Source of the DNA: Rhizobacter terrae
Lineage (GTDB): Bacteria; Pseudomonadota; Gammaproteobacteria; Burkholderiales; Burkholderiaceae_C
NCBI RefSeq assembly: GCF_003852895.1
Contig: NZ_QUSW01000001.1
Coordinates: 248,001-312,000, forward strand
Reading direction: 5' to 3'
DNA: 64,000 bases
Both the position numbers and the translations under genes were made by a program. Under the pieces are notes generated by a model. It was not told the origin of the DNA. It was given only the letters and a program-made list of their open reading frames with translations, and searched no databases. Of the stretch, positions 17,668 through 27,787 are shown piece after piece; position 1 is the stretch's first letter; each line of letters begins with the position of its first letter.

Positions 17668-19191
17668 TCAGCGGCAGGCTTCGGTCGGCGGCACGATCCC
17701 CCACACCAAGGCCATTTCACGGCGCCACACCACGGCGGGCAAGACCATCTCCGGCGTGTGGATCGCATTGGCCGGCAGCAGGTCGGCACGGGTGGCGATG
17801 ATGACCGACCCCGCCGCGCTCAGCTTCTCCGGCGTGATCCACGGGTTCTTCCAGAACTCGCCGTCTTCGAGCGCCGACGGATGCTCCGGCGAGTACGCCG
17901 ACACCAGCCCGGCCAGGTGCGCGTCACCCACGACGTAGCGCAACGGACAGCCGGTCACGCGGTGCCAGTCGCGGCTGATCGAATCTGCGATCACCTGCCC
18001 TTGTCCGAACTGGATGACATGCCCGGTGAGCGCAGTGCCCTTGGACTGCTTCACCCCCTCGACCGTCACCAGCGCCACGCCCAGCACGTGAAGCGCGAAG
18101 GCGATGCCCAGGGCCGTGCCCAGCGAGGGAAAGCGCCAGCGGGCGGTGAACCAGGCCACCAGCGCCAGCGATGCGAACTGCAGGGTCTGCACGCCCCACT
18201 GCCCCTGCAGGTGCGCGCCGCCGATCACCGCAGTGCACAGCACCGCCGCCAAGGGCAGGAGGACCAGCCCCTGGATCCAGGCGCGGCGCGCCCGCGCGTC
18301 CATGCCTGGGCGGTCGCTCACATCGTGAGCGACCGGCGACCGACTCCGCCATGCAACGGCAGCCCACAGCAGGCCGCACAGGATGGCCACCCAGACGGTG
18401 CGCAGTTGCAGCACCGCGAACTTGCTCGCATTCGAGAGCCGGGCGGGCAGATCATGGTGCTCAAGGTGCTTGGAGGCGTACTGGAAAGGCAGCCCGTGGC
18501 TGGTCTGCAGCCAGACCAGGTGAGGCAGGCAGACGATGAACGCCGCACCCAGCGCCCACAGCAGCCCGCGCCGAACCTCGGGCCGGGCCAATTGGCCGGT
18601 GCGCCACAGGGCCCACAGGGCGCCGGTCAGGGGGATGGCGGCCTGGTACTTGGACATCATCGCCAACCCGACGGCAACACCCACCAGCACCCAACCCCGC
18701 GTGCGTTCAGGACGGGCACAGGCCTCCAGCAAGGCCCAGACGCTCAATGCGACGCACATCAGCAGCGGCACATTGTGGTTGTACATGTAGGCACGCAGGC
18801 TGAACTGCTGCTGCAGGCTCCACAGCAGCAGGCAGTAGAACGCCGCGCGGCGGCCCAGCACGCGCGCGGCGATCAGCCAGGTCAGCAGGCCGGTGACGGC
18901 CAGGCATGCGCCCGACAGCACGCCGGGCACCCAGGTGTTGAGCCCGAACACCGCGGTCGCGCCGGCGAAGAGCCAGGTCGTCAGCGGCGGGTGCTTGTAG
19001 TAGCCCCATTCCAGCGACTTCGACCAGATGAACTGCTCGGTCACGTCGGGGAACAAGGCGGTGTTGGTGTAGGCGGACGAGCCGATCCACAAGGCCAGTG
19101 CCGTCACCACGAACAGGGCGAACAGCCAGCCATTGCCGGCGTTGGTTCCCAGGGCCGGGCGATCCGCCGCCCCTGCATGTGCAATCTCCAC
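17668..19191 (-). CDS. PMT/ArnT-type integral membrane glycosyltransferase
   Basis: A 507-residue polytopic protein with about ten membrane segments and a C-terminal periplasmic domain of roughly 110 residues. The first periplasmic loop contains the acidic motif after ALFPDVTEQ, the SLEWGYYKHPPLTTWL block, and later SLRAYMYNHNVPL. These are hallmarks of dolichyl/undecaprenyl-phosphate sugar transferases (GT39/GT83, PMT_2). Such enzymes move a sugar from a lipid carrier to lipid A, LPS or protein on the periplasmic side. It starts the minus-strand pair with the GT2 gene. A lipid A-modifying ArnT role is possible but not specific; other family members act on different acceptors. Confidence 0.85.
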   Translation of the reverse strand: MEIAHAGAADRPALGTNAGNGWLFALFVVTALALWIGSSAYTNTALFPDVTEQFIWSKSLEWGYYKHPPLTTWLFAGATAVFGLNTWVPGVLSGACLAVTGLLTWLIAARVLGRRAAFYCLLLWSLQQQFSLRAYMYNHNVPLLMCVALSVWALLEACARPERTRGWVLVGVAVGLAMMSKYQAAIPLTGALWALWRTGQLARPEVRRGLLWALGAAFIVCLPHLVWLQTSHGLPFQYASKHLEHHDLPARLSNASKFAVLQLRTVWVAILCGLLWAAVAWRSRSPVAHDVSDRPGMDARARRAWIQGLVLLPLAAVLCTAVIGGAHLQGQWGVQTLQFASLALVAWFTARWRFPSLGTALGIAFALHVLGVALVTVEGVKQSKGTALTGHVIQFGQGQVIADSISRDWHRVTGCPLRYVVGDAHLAGLVSAYSPEHPSALEDGEFWKNPWITPEKLSAAGSVIIATRADLLPANAIHTPEMVLPAVVWRREMALVWGIVPPTEACR

Positions 19192-19221
19192 GATTCCTCT
19201 CGCCCTCGGTGTGTGCGGTCT

Positions 19222-20703
19222 CTACAGCAGGACGATGTCGTAGTGTTCCGGCGACCCGGTCGCCTCCGCCTGCAATGAAATGGGCTTGCCGATGAAATCG
19301 CTCAGGCCCGCCAGATGCTGGCTTTCCTCGTCCAGCAGCATCTCAACCACGGATGGTGCGGCAATCACCCGGAATTCCTTCGGATTGAACTGCCGCGCTT
19401 CGCGCAGGATTTCACGAAGGATGTCGTAGCAGACGCTGCGTGGCGTCTTCACCTGGCCCTTGCCCTGGCAGGTCGGGCACGGCTCGCACAGCATGTGGGC
19501 CAGCGACTCGCGCGTGCGCTTGCGGGTCATCTCCACCAGGCCGAGCTGGGTGAAGCCGCTCACCGTGATCTTGGTGCGGTCGCGCGCGAGCTGCTTGCGG
19601 AACTCGCCGAGCACCGAGTTCTGGTGCTCCTCGCGCGCCATGTCGATGAAGTCGACGATGATGATGCCGCCCAGGTTGCGCAGCCGCAGCTGCCGCGCGA
19701 TGGCGCCGGCCGCTTCCAGGTTGGTCTTGAAGATGGTGTCGTCGAAGTTGCGCGCGCCGACGTAGCCGCCGGTGTTCACGTCGATGGTGGTGAGCGCCTC
19801 GGTCTGGTCGATGATGAGGTAGCCGCCCGACTTCAGGTCCACCCGCCGCGCCAGCGCCTTCTCGATCTCCTCGTCGATGTTGTAGAGGTCGAAGATGGGC
19901 CGCTCGCCCTTGTACAGCTCCAGCTTGCTCACCGACGTGGGCGTGAAGTCCACGCCGAAGGCCTTGAGCGCATCGAACTGCATGCGCGAGTCGATGCGGA
20001 TGGACTGCGTGGTGTCGTGCGCCAGGTCGCGCAGCACGCGCTCGGCCAGGCTCAGGTCCTGGTGCAGCAGCGTGCCCGCGGGCGACTTGAAGCTGCGCTC
20101 GCGGATGGACGTCCAGGTCTTGCGCAGGTAGGCGATGTCGTCGGCCAGCTCGTCGTCGGTGGCTTCCTCGGCGTTCGTGCGCAGGATGAAGCCGCCCCCG
20201 CCGCCTTCTTCAGGCTTGCCCACCAGCACGGCCATGCGTGCACGAAGCTGCTCGCGCAGCTCGGGCGAGCCGATCTTCTGCGAGATGCCGATGTGGTCGT
20301 CCTGCGGCAGGAACACCAGCAGCCGGCCGGCGATGCTGATCTGCGTGGACAGCCGCGCACCCTTGGTGCCGATGGGGTCCTTGATGACCTGCACCGTGAG
20401 CGTTTGGCCTTCGAAGACCAGGCGCTCGATGGGTGTCTGCGGCGCGCTGTTCTGCTCGCTGCTGCGCGCGGTGCCGCCGTTGACGTGCACATCGGCCACG
20501 TGGAGGAAGGCCGCACGTTCGAGGCCGATGTCGATGAAGGCCGACTGCATGCCGGGCAGCACGCGCGCCACGCGGCCCGCATAGATGTTGCCCACCAGCC
20601 CGCGCTCCAGCGTGCGCTCGACGTGAAGCTCCTGCACCGCGCCGTTCTCGACGACGGCGACACGCGTTTCCTGGGGGGCCCAGTTGATGAGGATGTCTTG
20701 CAT
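19222..20703 (-). CDS. rng: Ribonuclease G
   Basis: A 493-residue endoribonuclease of the RNase E/G family that processes 16S rRNA 5' ends and decays mRNA. An S1-like domain lies in residues 38-125 (GNIYAGRVARVLPGMQSAFIDIG). The catalytic DNase I-like region has INVNTGG-like (TTIDVNTGGYVG) and GGIIIVDFIDM with the metal-binding aspartates. The zinc-link CPTCQGKG is near residue 410. Length fits RNase G and not RNase E, as there is no C-terminal scaffold. The start ATG 20703 overlaps the maf stop by one base, so the two are translationally coupled. Confidence 0.95.
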   Translation of the reverse strand: MQDILINWAPQETRVAVVENGAVQELHVERTLERGLVGNIYAGRVARVLPGMQSAFIDIGLERAAFLHVADVHVNGGTARSSEQNSAPQTPIERLVFEGQTLTVQVIKDPIGTKGARLSTQISIAGRLLVFLPQDDHIGISQKIGSPELREQLRARMAVLVGKPEEGGGGGFILRTNAEEATDDELADDIAYLRKTWTSIRERSFKSPAGTLLHQDLSLAERVLRDLAHDTTQSIRIDSRMQFDALKAFGVDFTPTSVSKLELYKGERPIFDLYNIDEEIEKALARRVDLKSGGYLIIDQTEALTTIDVNTGGYVGARNFDDTIFKTNLEAAGAIARQLRLRNLGGIIIVDFIDMAREEHQNSVLGEFRKQLARDRTKITVSGFTQLGLVEMTRKRTRESLAHMLCEPCPTCQGKGQVKTPRSVCYDILREILREARQFNPKEFRVIAAPSVVEMLLDEESQHLAGLSDFIGKPISLQAEATGSPEHYDIVLL

Positions 20704-21308
20704 CAGAAGCGAACCTTGGCCTGTTTCATCAACTGCGCGGTCTCGTACAAGGGCAAACCCATGATACCGGAGTAGCTTCCCTCGATGCGGCTGATCCATG
20801 CCGATGCCGTGCTCTGGATCGCATAGGCGCCGGCCTTGCCGAAGGGCTCACCGCCGTCGATGTAGCGGCGGATCTCCTGCTCGCTCACGGGAGCGAAGTG
20901 GACCTTGGAGACATTGACCAGGATCTCCTGTCGGCGCCCCCATGCCACGGCCACGCCGGTGATGACGCGGTGCGTGCGGCCCGACAGCATGGACAAGGTG
21001 TTGAAGGCATCGTCCGCATCCGCGGGCTTGCCGAGGATGCGCCGGCCGATGGCCACGGTGGTGTCGGAGCAGAGGATGGGTGACGGCGCCAGTCCGCGGT
21101 GCTTGCGCCTCTTCTTCGCGGCGTCCAGCTTGGCCAGCGTCACGCGGTGCACGTAGTCGTGCGGCGCCTCGCCCTTGATCTCGGCTTCCAGCGATTCGGC
21201 ATCCTCGTGCGCATCGGCCAGCAGCAGCTCGTGCCTGACGCCCAGCTGAGTCAGCAATTGCCGGCGGCGCGGGCTCTGGGACGCAAGGTAGACGAAGTCA
21301 TGAGGCAT
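20703..21308 (-). CDS. maf: Maf-like nucleoside triphosphate pyrophosphatase
   Basis: A 201-residue enzyme that hydrolyses dTTP/UTP or modified nucleotides to monophosphates. The family signature ASQSPRRRQLL is at residues 9-19, the catalytic SDTTVAI block near 86, and the EPFGKAGAYAIQ segment near 155. Length is typical. ATG 21308 is taken because it begins MPHDFVYLASQSPRR. Maf and rng are adjacent in many Burkholderiales next to rlmH; here an ankyrin gene in the opposite direction lies between maf and rlmH. Confidence 0.94.
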   Translation of the reverse strand: MPHDFVYLASQSPRRRQLLTQLGVRHELLLADAHEDAESLEAEIKGEAPHDYVHRVTLAKLDAAKKRRKHRGLAPSPILCSDTTVAIGRRILGKPADADDAFNTLSMLSGRTHRVITGVAVAWGRRQEILVNVSKVHFAPVSEQEIRRYIDGGEPFGKAGAYAIQSTASAWISRIEGSYSGIMGLPLYETAQLMKQAKVRF

Positions 21309-21409
21309 GAACGATTCGGCGCATTGGCTGTGGTCGCGCATTGTGACCGCGCAGGCGGGTTCCTGCCTCGCCGGCTTTCCCGGAGCGGCTCGCGGTACGC
21401 TTGCGTTCC

Positions 21410-22330
21410 ATGACCCGCTCGCGCCCCTTCCACGCCTTTCTCGCCGCATTCGCCATCGCCCTCGCTGCGCCGCATGCCGACGCGTCCAACGACGGCCAGC
21501 TCTGCGAGAACCCGCTCGGCGTGCTGCTGTGTGGGAGCCTGATGGCCGCCGATGCCTTGCGCCCCCTGTCCTGGACCGAGCGCATGGAGAAGGCAGCGAC
21601 AGCCGGCAAGGCCGACGAACTGCGGCAGCTGGTGCAGGCCCACCCGGACAAGGCCGATGCGATGAACCTGCTGGTGCTGGCCGTCGGGAACATGCCTTCG
21701 CAAGTTCCCGATGCCCAGGCCAAGTCCCTGGACGATCGCCTGGCAATGTTTGCGTTCCTGCTGGACCGGGATGTGGCCAAGGACGACAAACGCATGGCGC
21801 CGATGCTGCAGACCGTCGCCGCCGGCCAGCGGCCCCGCCGCATCGAGACCTTGAACCTGTGGTTCAGCCGCGGCCTGTCGGCACGCGGGGTGTCCCTCGC
21901 AGAGCGCACCATCGGCTGGGGTGAGGACGGCCCGCAGGTGCTGCGGCTGCTGGTGGAACACGGCGCCGATCCGAACCAGCGCGACCGCGACGGCGACCCG
22001 CCGTTGATCGAAGCGGTGCGCACGCACAACCTCGCCACGGCTGAGCTGCTCGTGCAGCTGGGTGCGGATCCGAACGCACCCAGAAGCTCCACGGAGCCCA
22101 GCAGCCTCATGCACCTGGTGTCCGGCTGCGGCCAGCACCGGCCTTGCACCGCCGACACGCTTCGAATCATCGAGTTCATGATGGCGCATGGCGCCGATCC
22201 CAACGGCCGCGCCCAGGCCGGCGGCGATTGCATCACGCCGCTGGACATGGCGCGATGGGGGCACGACGAAGCGCTGGCGGCGCTGCTGCTGCGCTACAAG
22301 GCCGACCCGGACTTCCGCTGCGCGCGCTGA
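21410..22330 (+). CDS. Secreted ankyrin-repeat protein
   Basis: A 306-residue protein with a signal peptide (residues 1-26, cut after HADA) and ankyrin repeats in the second half. The clearest repeats are VLRLLVEHGADPNQRDRDGD, TAELLVQLGADPNAP and IIEFMMAHGADPNGR, with a final MARWGHDEALAALLLRYKAD. It is probably periplasmic, where ankyrin proteins act in protein binding or as inhibitors. ATG 21410 is used; an in-frame TTG nine bases upstream is less likely. It is the only plus-strand gene within a minus-strand housekeeping run. The partner is unknown. Confidence 0.83.
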   Translation: MTRSRPFHAFLAAFAIALAAPHADASNDGQLCENPLGVLLCGSLMAADALRPLSWTERMEKAATAGKADELRQLVQAHPDKADAMNLLVLAVGNMPSQVPDAQAKSLDDRLAMFAFLLDRDVAKDDKRMAPMLQTVAAGQRPRRIETLNLWFSRGLSARGVSLAERTIGWGEDGPQVLRLLVEHGADPNQRDRDGDPPLIEAVRTHNLATAELLVQLGADPNAPRSSTEPSSLMHLVSGCGQHRPCTADTLRIIEFMMAHGADPNGRAQAGGDCITPLDMARWGHDEALAALLLRYKADPDFRCAR

Positions 22331-22339
22331 TGCGCCGCC

Positions 22340-22807
22340 CTATTCGCGGTGGTAGGGGTGGTTCACCATCACCGTCCAGGCGCGGTAGAGGGCTTCGGCC
22401 AGCAGCACGCGCACGAAGGCATGGGGCAAGGTGAGGTCGGACAGGCGCATCGTCTCGTCGGCCGTGGCCTTGAGTTTCGCGTCGAGACCATCCGGGCCGC
22501 CGATCAGCAGGACCGCATCGCGGCCATCGTTCATCCAGGCCTTCATGCGCTCGGCCAGTTGCACGGTGGTCAGCCGCGTGCCGCGCTCGTCGAGAACGAT
22601 GCGGCGGGCACCCTTGGGAATGGCTGCTTCCAGGCGGGACGCCTCCGCGGCCATGAGCTGTTCGGCCGTCTTCGATCCACGAGGCTCGGCCTTCACGGCT
22701 TTCAGCTCCAGCCGCATCTCCGGCGGGAAGCGCTTGGCGAAGTCCTCATAGGCCGTGTCGGCCCACGCCGGCTGGCGCTGGCCGACAGCGGCGAGGATGA
22801 GCTTCAC
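22340..22807 (-). CDS. rlmH: 23S rRNA (pseudouridine1915-N3)-methyltransferase RlmH
   Basis: A 155-residue SPOUT-fold methyltransferase that methylates pseudouridine 1915 in helix 69 of 23S rRNA in assembled ribosomes. The SAM-binding knot is visible as [10 protein letters not shown] and [22 protein letters not shown]; the C-terminus NHPYHRE is diagnostic. Length is exactly as expected. It is 15 bases downstream of rsfS in the same operon and ends next to the converging ankyrin gene. Confidence 0.97.
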   Translation of the reverse strand: MKLILAAVGQRQPAWADTAYEDFAKRFPPEMRLELKAVKAEPRGSKTAEQLMAAEASRLEAAIPKGARRIVLDERGTRLTTVQLAERMKAWMNDGRDAVLLIGGPDGLDAKLKATADETMRLSDLTLPHAFVRVLLAEALYRAWTVMVNHPYHRE

Positions 22808-22822
22808 GAAGCGCGGGTCAGA

Positions 22823-23530
22823 TCAGGCACGCGACGAGGTCTTCTTCGCCGCGGCCTTCTTGGCCGGTGCTTTCTTGGCGGGCGCCTTCTTGGCCGCCGT
22901 GGTCTTCGCGGCCGCGCTCTTCACGCCCACCGTGCGGGTCACGCCGGCCCTGGGTGCAGCAGCCTTCTTCGCCGGTGCCTTCCTGGCCACGACCTTCTTC
23001 GCCGCAGTCTTGGCCGGTGCCTTGGCCGCCGGTGCCTTCGCAGCGGTCGGCTTGGCAGCGGCCGGCTTGGCAGGGGCGGCCTTCTTCGCAGCCACCTTCT
23101 TGGCCGGCGCCTTCTTGGCCGCCGGCGCGGGTTCGTCGTCCTCGTCGTCGTCCGAGCCCTCGGCCTTCACGAGTCGCGTGGCCTTGCCGTCCAGCTTGAG
23201 CTTGACCGGCTTCTCGCCCCAGATCTCTTCCAGGTGGTAGTAGTCGCGGATGGCCGGCTGCATCACGTGCACCACGGCCGCGCCGCAGTCCACGATGATC
23301 CATTCGCCGTTGTCCTCGCCTTCGGTGCGCATCACCGGGAAGCCCTTTTTCTTGACCGCGTCGCGCACGCTGAAGGCCAGCGCCTTCGTCTGCCGGTTGC
23401 TCGTGCCCGAGGCGATGACGACGCGCTCGAAGAGCGGCGACAGGTGCTCGGTGTTGAAGACCACGATGTTCTGGCCCTTCACGTCTTCCAGACCATCGAC
23501 GATGGCGCGTTGCAGTTTACGGATGTCCAT
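22823..23530 (-). CDS. rsfS: Ribosomal silencing factor RsfS with histone H1-like tail
   Basis: A 235-residue protein. Residues 1-118 are the complete RsfS domain (VVIASGTSNRQTKALAFSV, GEWIIVDCGAAVVHVM, YYHLEEIWG), which binds uL14 and blocks 50S-30S joining during starvation. The usual RsfS ends near there, at about 105-125 residues. Here it continues with an acidic patch (GSDDDEDDE, 125-133) and about 100 residues of lysine/alanine/proline repeats of the AAKKAPAKK type, resembling histone H1-like proteins (AlgP, Hc1). The tail is in frame with no stop. It starts directly after the nadD stop and precedes rlmH. Confidence 0.93.
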   Translation of the reverse strand: MDIRKLQRAIVDGLEDVKGQNIVVFNTEHLSPLFERVVIASGTSNRQTKALAFSVRDAVKKKGFPVMRTEGEDNGEWIIVDCGAAVVHVMQPAIRDYYHLEEIWGEKPVKLKLDGKATRLVKAEGSDDDEDDEPAPAAKKAPAKKVAAKKAAPAKPAAAKPTAAKAPAAKAPAKTAAKKVVARKAPAKKAAAPRAGVTRTVGVKSAAAKTTAAKKAPAKKAPAKKAAAKKTSSRA

Positions 23531-24127
23531 TCAGCTCCTGGGGATGCCTCGGTAGAGGTGGTGTTGGTCAATATAGCGCGCGACCGGGCCGGGCACCATG
23601 TCGGTGTAATCCCGGCCTTCGGTGGCGGCGGTGCGGATGGCAGTGGACGAGACGTCCATTCGCGGCAGGGGCAGCAGGGCCACGCGGTGCGGCACAGCGG
23701 CAATTTCGGGGGTGGCCACGACGGGGGTGCCTTCGCGGGCAGCCACCGCCAGCGTCACACGCTGCAACAACTCCGGCCAGTCGCGCCAAGTGTGGAGGTT
23801 GGCGTACTGATCCTGGCCGATGATGAAGAACCAGTCGGCGGGTTCACGGGCTGACAGCTCGCGGACAGTGTCAATGCTGTAGGTCGGCCCGTCGCGTTCG
23901 AGCTCGCAGTCCTCGAGACGGAAGCGCGGCTCGCCGGCGATGGCCAGTTCGAGCATCGCGCGCCGGTCGGCCTTGCTCGAAAGCGCGCGGGTCTTCTGGT
24001 AGGCATGGCCTTGCGGCAGCCACCACAGCTCGTCCAGGCGCAAGTGCTCCAGCGCCGTGCGGGCCAGCGCGAGGTGCGCGTTGTGCGGCGGGTCGAAGCT
24101 GCCGCCCAGGAGACCGATGCGCTTCAC
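23531..24127 (-). CDS. nadD: Nicotinate-nucleotide adenylyltransferase
   Basis: A 198-residue nucleotidyltransferase that joins nicotinate mononucleotide and ATP to form deamido-NAD, in NAD biosynthesis. The N-terminal [12 protein letters not shown] contains the HxGH-type nucleotide-binding motif (HNAH here), and MDVSSTAIR near residue 160 is the ISSTxIR motif. Length is typical. It overlaps the hemF stop by four bases (ATGA) and is followed immediately by rsfS. This order (nadD-rsfS-rlmH) is common in proteobacteria. Confidence 0.96.
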   Translation of the reverse strand: MKRIGLLGGSFDPPHNAHLALARTALEHLRLDELWWLPQGHAYQKTRALSSKADRRAMLELAIAGEPRFRLEDCELERDGPTYSIDTVRELSAREPADWFFIIGQDQYANLHTWRDWPELLQRVTLAVAAREGTPVVATPEIAAVPHRVALLPLPRMDVSSTAIRTAATEGRDYTDMVPGPVARYIDQHHLYRGIPRS

Positions 24128-25038
24128 GCCGATGCCCAGTCCCGCGGCTTGAGGAAGTCGGTGTAGAGCTTCGCCTCCGGCGTGCCCGGCTCCGGATGCC
24201 AGTCATAGCGCCACTTCACAATGGGCGGCATGGACATCAGGATCGATTCGGTGCGCCCGCCCGACTGCAGGCCGAACAGCGTGCCGCGGTCGAACACCAG
24301 GTTGAACTCGACATAGCGGCCGCGGCGATACGCCTGGAAGTCGCGCTCGCGCTCGCCGAAGACCATGGCCTTGCGGCGCTCGGCAATGGGCAGGTAGGCG
24401 GCGAGGAAGGCATCGCCCACGGCACGCATCATCGCGAAGCTGCCCTCGAAGCCCAGCTCGGAAAAGTCGTCGAAGAACACGCCGCCCACGCCGCGCGGCT
24501 CGTTGCGGTGCTTGAGGAAGAAGTACTCATCGCACCACTGCTTGAAGCGCGGGTACTTGTCGTTACCAAACGGGACGAGTGCGTCGCGGTTGGTGCGGTG
24601 GAAGTGCGCCGCATCTTCCTCGAAGCCGTAGTAGGGCGTGAGGTCCATGCCGCCGCCGAACCAGGTCACCGGCTCGCCGTTGGCCGGTGTGGCAGCCAGC
24701 ATGCGCACGTTCATGTGCACGGTCGGCACGTAGGGGTTGCGCGGGTGGAACACCAGCGACACGCCCAGGGCCTCGAAGGGCGCACCCGACAGCTCGGGCC
24801 GGTGTTGCGTGGCAGACGGCGGCAGCGTCTTGCCTTTCACGTGCGAGAAGCTGCAGCCGCCGCGCTCCAGGAAGGCACCGTCTTCGAGCAGGCGCGAGCG
24901 CCCTTCGCCTTCGAGCTTGCCGCCGGGCTCGCGGGTCCAGGCGTCGGTGATGAAGCGGCCGCCGTCCAGCGCCTCCATCGCGGTGACGATGCGGTCTTGC
25001 AGGTCCAGCAGGTAGTCGCGAACTTGTTGGGTGTTCAT
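24124..25038 (-). CDS. hemF: Oxygen-dependent coproporphyrinogen-III oxidase
   Basis: A 304-residue enzyme that decarboxylates coproporphyrinogen III to protoporphyrinogen IX using O2, in heme synthesis. Family blocks [35 protein letters not shown] and [24 protein letters not shown] are all present. Length matches. ATG 25038 starts [14 protein letters not shown]; a GTG three codons upstream is the only alternative. Its ATG overlaps the acyltransferase stop by four bases, so translation is coupled. Confidence 0.97.
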   Translation of the reverse strand: MNTQQVRDYLLDLQDRIVTAMEALDGGRFITDAWTREPGGKLEGEGRSRLLEDGAFLERGGCSFSHVKGKTLPPSATQHRPELSGAPFEALGVSLVFHPRNPYVPTVHMNVRMLAATPANGEPVTWFGGGMDLTPYYGFEEDAAHFHRTNRDALVPFGNDKYPRFKQWCDEYFFLKHRNEPRGVGGVFFDDFSELGFEGSFAMMRAVGDAFLAAYLPIAERRKAMVFGERERDFQAYRRGRYVEFNLVFDRGTLFGLQSGGRTESILMSMPPIVKWRYDWHPEPGTPEAKLYTDFLKPRDWASA

Positions 25039-25646
25039 GCTTTCCACTTCACGGGTGCCGCATCCTGTGGCCGCTTGCCGGTGCGATGCGCCAGGTACCC
25101 GGCCACGAGGCGGATGTCTTCATCCAGGTTGCCGCTGAGCATGATGAACTTCTCCACGCTCACCACGCGCTCGGCGAAATCGAAATACACCAGGGCCAGA
25201 GGCACCTGTGCGTTCAGGGCCACATGGTAGAAGCCCGAGCGCCAGCTGTCGCGGTACTTGCGCGTTCCTTCGGGCGCCAGGGCCAGCCACATGAACTCGC
25301 CGCGGGCCTTGGCTTCGGCCAGTTCACTCGCCATCTGGCCCACGATCCCGCTGGCCGATGAGCGGTCCACCGGATGCCCGCCCAACCAGCGCAGCCAGCG
25401 CCCGAACAACGGGATCTTGAACAGGCTGTCCTTGCCCCAGAAGGTGACGGGAATGCCGATGGACCACTTGGCCAGCATGCCCACCGGGAAATCCCAGTTC
25501 GAGGTGTGCGGGTAGACGATGGCCACGCCCTGCGCCGCGGGCAGGCCATCGAAGCGCACCTGCCAGCCGGCCATTCGAAGCGCTGCTCTGGCCAGCGCGC
25601 TGCCCCGCAACTGCACGGGGCGTTCAGTCAGATCAACCACCAACAA
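25035..25646 (-). CDS. 1-acyl-sn-glycerol-3-phosphate acyltransferase family protein
   Basis: A 203-residue PlsC-type acyltransferase. The catalytic HX4D motif is HTSNWD (H47, D52) and the glycerol-phosphate-binding motif is APEGTRKY near residue 125. It is shorter than PlsC and belongs to the small subgroup often found in the purD-hemF region of betaproteobacteria. Start choice is uncertain: no ATG fits, the frame opens with TTG 25646 directly after the purD stop, and TTG 25643 or GTG 25640 are alternatives. Coupling to purD through TGATTG is plausible. The acyl acceptor is unknown. Confidence 0.85.
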   Translation of the reverse strand: MLVVDLTERPVQLRGSALARAALRMAGWQVRFDGLPAAQGVAIVYPHTSNWDFPVGMLAKWSIGIPVTFWGKDSLFKIPLFGRWLRWLGGHPVDRSSASGIVGQMASELAEAKARGEFMWLALAPEGTRKYRDSWRSGFYHVALNAQVPLALVYFDFAERVVSVEKFIMLSGNLDEDIRLVAGYLAHRTGKRPQDAAPVKWKA

Positions 25647-26927
25647 TCAACGCTTCACAGCCCGATGACCGATGTCCTGCCGGTACTGCGCGCCATCGAA
25701 GTGGATGCCCTGCAGCACTTCGTACGCCCGCTGCTGCGCCATCTTGGTCGAGTCGCCCAGCGCCGTCACGCACAGCACGCGGCCGCCGGAGGTGACCAGC
25801 GTCTCGTCCTGGAGCGTCGTGCCGGCATGGAACACCACCGCATCGGCCGACTCGGCCGGGATGCCCGTCACCGCATCGCCCTTGCGCGGGTTCAGCGGGT
25901 AGCCGGCCGCGGCCATCACCACGCCCAGCGCCACGCGGCGGTCCCATTGCAGCTCGACCTGGTCGAGCGTGCCATCGGTCGCATGCATCAGCACGTCGAA
26001 GAGATCGCTCTTCAGGCGCATCATGATCGGCTGCGTTTCCGGATCGCCCATGCGGCAGTTGAATTCCACCGTGCGCGGATCGCCGTTCGAATCGATCATC
26101 AGGCCGGCATAGAGGAAGCCGGTGAACGGAATGCCGTCGCGCGACATGCCCTGGATGGTGGGCATGATGATCTCGTGCATCACCTTGGCATGCACGTTGG
26201 GCGTGACCACCGGCGCGGGCGAGTAGGCCCCCATGCCGCCGGTGTTGGGGCCCTGGTCGTCGTCCTGCAGGCGCTTGTGGTCCTGGCTGGTGGCCAGCGA
26301 CACCACGTTCTTGCCGTCGCACAGCACGATGAAGCTGGCTTCCTCGCCTTCGAGGAACTGCTCGATCACCACGCGCGCGCCGCCTGCGTTGTGGGTCACG
26401 CCCAGCTTGTTGTCCAGCAGCATCCAGTCGATGGCTTCGTGCGCCTGCTCCAGCGTGGTGGCCACCACCACGCCCTTGCCCGCGGCCAGGCCGTCGGCCT
26501 TGATGACGATGGGCGCGCCGTTCTTCTCGACGTAGGCATGCGCCTTCTTCGCGTCGCTGAAGGTCTCGTAGTCAGCGGTCGGAATCTTGTGCCGCTTCAT
26601 GAACTCCTTGGCGAAGGCCTTGGAGCTTTCAAGTTGCGCGGCCGATTTGGTGGGGCCGAACACCCGCAGGTTGCGTGAACGGAACACATCCACCACGCCG
26701 CCGGCCAGCGGGGCCTCGGGGCCCACCACCGTCAGAACGATCTTTTCCTTGACGACAAAGTCAGCCAGTTCGTTGAAGTCGGTCAGCGGCACGTTGTGCA
26801 GCCGGTTGTCGATGGCGGTGCCCCCGTTGCCGGGCGCCACGTAGACCGTCTGCACCTTGGGCGACTGCAACAGCTTCCACGCCAGCGCGTGTTCGCGGCC
26901 GCCTGAGCCAATGACCAATACTTTCAT
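25647..26927 (-). CDS. purD: Phosphoribosylamine-glycine ligase
   Basis: A 426-residue ATP-grasp enzyme for the second step of de novo purine synthesis (phosphoribosylamine plus glycine to GAR). It begins [19 protein letters not shown], the classic PurD N-terminus. The ATP-grasp core shows as [17 protein letters not shown] and [20 protein letters not shown], and the catalytic part as [18 protein letters not shown]. Length is typical. Its ATG overlaps the yebC stop by four bases (ATGA), so the two genes are translationally coupled. Confidence 0.98.
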   Translation of the reverse strand: MKVLVIGSGGREHALAWKLLQSPKVQTVYVAPGNGGTAIDNRLHNVPLTDFNELADFVVKEKIVLTVVGPEAPLAGGVVDVFRSRNLRVFGPTKSAAQLESSKAFAKEFMKRHKIPTADYETFSDAKKAHAYVEKNGAPIVIKADGLAAGKGVVVATTLEQAHEAIDWMLLDNKLGVTHNAGGARVVIEQFLEGEEASFIVLCDGKNVVSLATSQDHKRLQDDDQGPNTGGMGAYSPAPVVTPNVHAKVMHEIIMPTIQGMSRDGIPFTGFLYAGLMIDSNGDPRTVEFNCRMGDPETQPIMMRLKSDLFDVLMHATDGTLDQVELQWDRRVALGVVMAAAGYPLNPRKGDAVTGIPAESADAVVFHAGTTLQDETLVTSGGRVLCVTALGDSTKMAQQRAYEVLQGIHFDGAQYRQDIGHRAVKR

Positions 26928-27649
26928 TCCGAGATCTCTGCGTTGTGATAGACGTCCTGCACATCATCGAGGTCCTCGATGACATCCAGCAGTTTCTGCA
27001 TGCGCTGGGCGTCTTCGCCGGCCAGCTCGATGGTGTTCTCGGCGCGCATGGTCACCTCGGCCACTTCGGGCTTGAGGCCGGCTGCTTCCAGCGCGTTCTT
27101 CACGGCCTCGAACTCGGGCGGTGCGGTGAGCACCTCGATGGCGCCGTCGCCATCGGTCACCACGTCCTCGGCGCCGGCTTCGAGTGCCACTTCCATCACC
27201 TTGTCCTCGCTCGTGCCCGGCGCGAAGATGAGCTGGCCCACGTGCTTGAACTGGAAGGCCACCGAGCCTTCGGTGCCCAGGTTGCCGCCGTACTTGCTGA
27301 AGGCGTGGCGCACTTCGGCCACGGTGCGCACGCGGTTGTCGGTCATGCAGTCGACGATGATCGCCGCGCCGCCGATGCCGTAGCCCTCATAGCGGATTTC
27401 CTCGTAGTTCACGCCTTCGAGGTTGCCGGTGGCCTTGTCCACGTTCTTCTTGATCGTGTCGGCCGGCATGTTGGCCGCCTTGGCCTTGTCGATGGCCAGG
27501 CGCAGCCGCGGGTTCATGTTCGCGTCGCCGCCACCCTGGCGGGCCGCCACCATGATTTCACGGATGATGCGCGTCCAGACCTTGCCGCGCTTCTCGTCCT
27601 GGCGGCCTTTGCGATGCTGGATGTTGGCCCATTTGGAATGTCCGGCCAT
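26924..27649 (-). CDS. yebC: YebC/PmpR-family DNA-binding or translation factor
   Basis: A 241-residue protein. The highly conserved start [20 protein letters not shown] and the [21 protein letters not shown] block place it in the YebC/PmpR family. Members bind DNA in some species; others help ribosomes pass polyproline and similar stalls. Length is normal and the three-domain shape is intact. It is the first gene of the minus-strand run yebC-purD-acyltransferase-hemF-nadD-rsfS-rlmH and is divergent from the HerA-like ATPase. Confidence 0.96.
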   Translation of the reverse strand: MAGHSKWANIQHRKGRQDEKRGKVWTRIIREIMVAARQGGGDANMNPRLRLAIDKAKAANMPADTIKKNVDKATGNLEGVNYEEIRYEGYGIGGAAIIVDCMTDNRVRTVAEVRHAFSKYGGNLGTEGSVAFQFKHVGQLIFAPGTSEDKVMEVALEAGAEDVVTDGDGAIEVLTAPPEFEAVKNALEAAGLKPEVAEVTMRAENTIELAGEDAQRMQKLLDVIEDLDDVQDVYHNAEISE

Positions 27650-27787
27650 GGAAGAGAGCTCCTCGTGCGTCCGCTTTGCGCGGCCACCTGTTGTGGGGGA
27701 AGAAACGGGGAAAGGGTTGATTTTAGCCTCGCACCACGCCCCTGCAGCCCCACCCTACACTCGGCCATCCACACCCGGAGTTCCCCG

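Noticed and set aside
19315-20775. A long plus-strand frame (486 codons) opposite rng
   Set aside because: Antisense to a gene with S1 domain and catalytic aspartates; amino acid content is arginine/histidine/valine-biased, as expected for a shadow frame.
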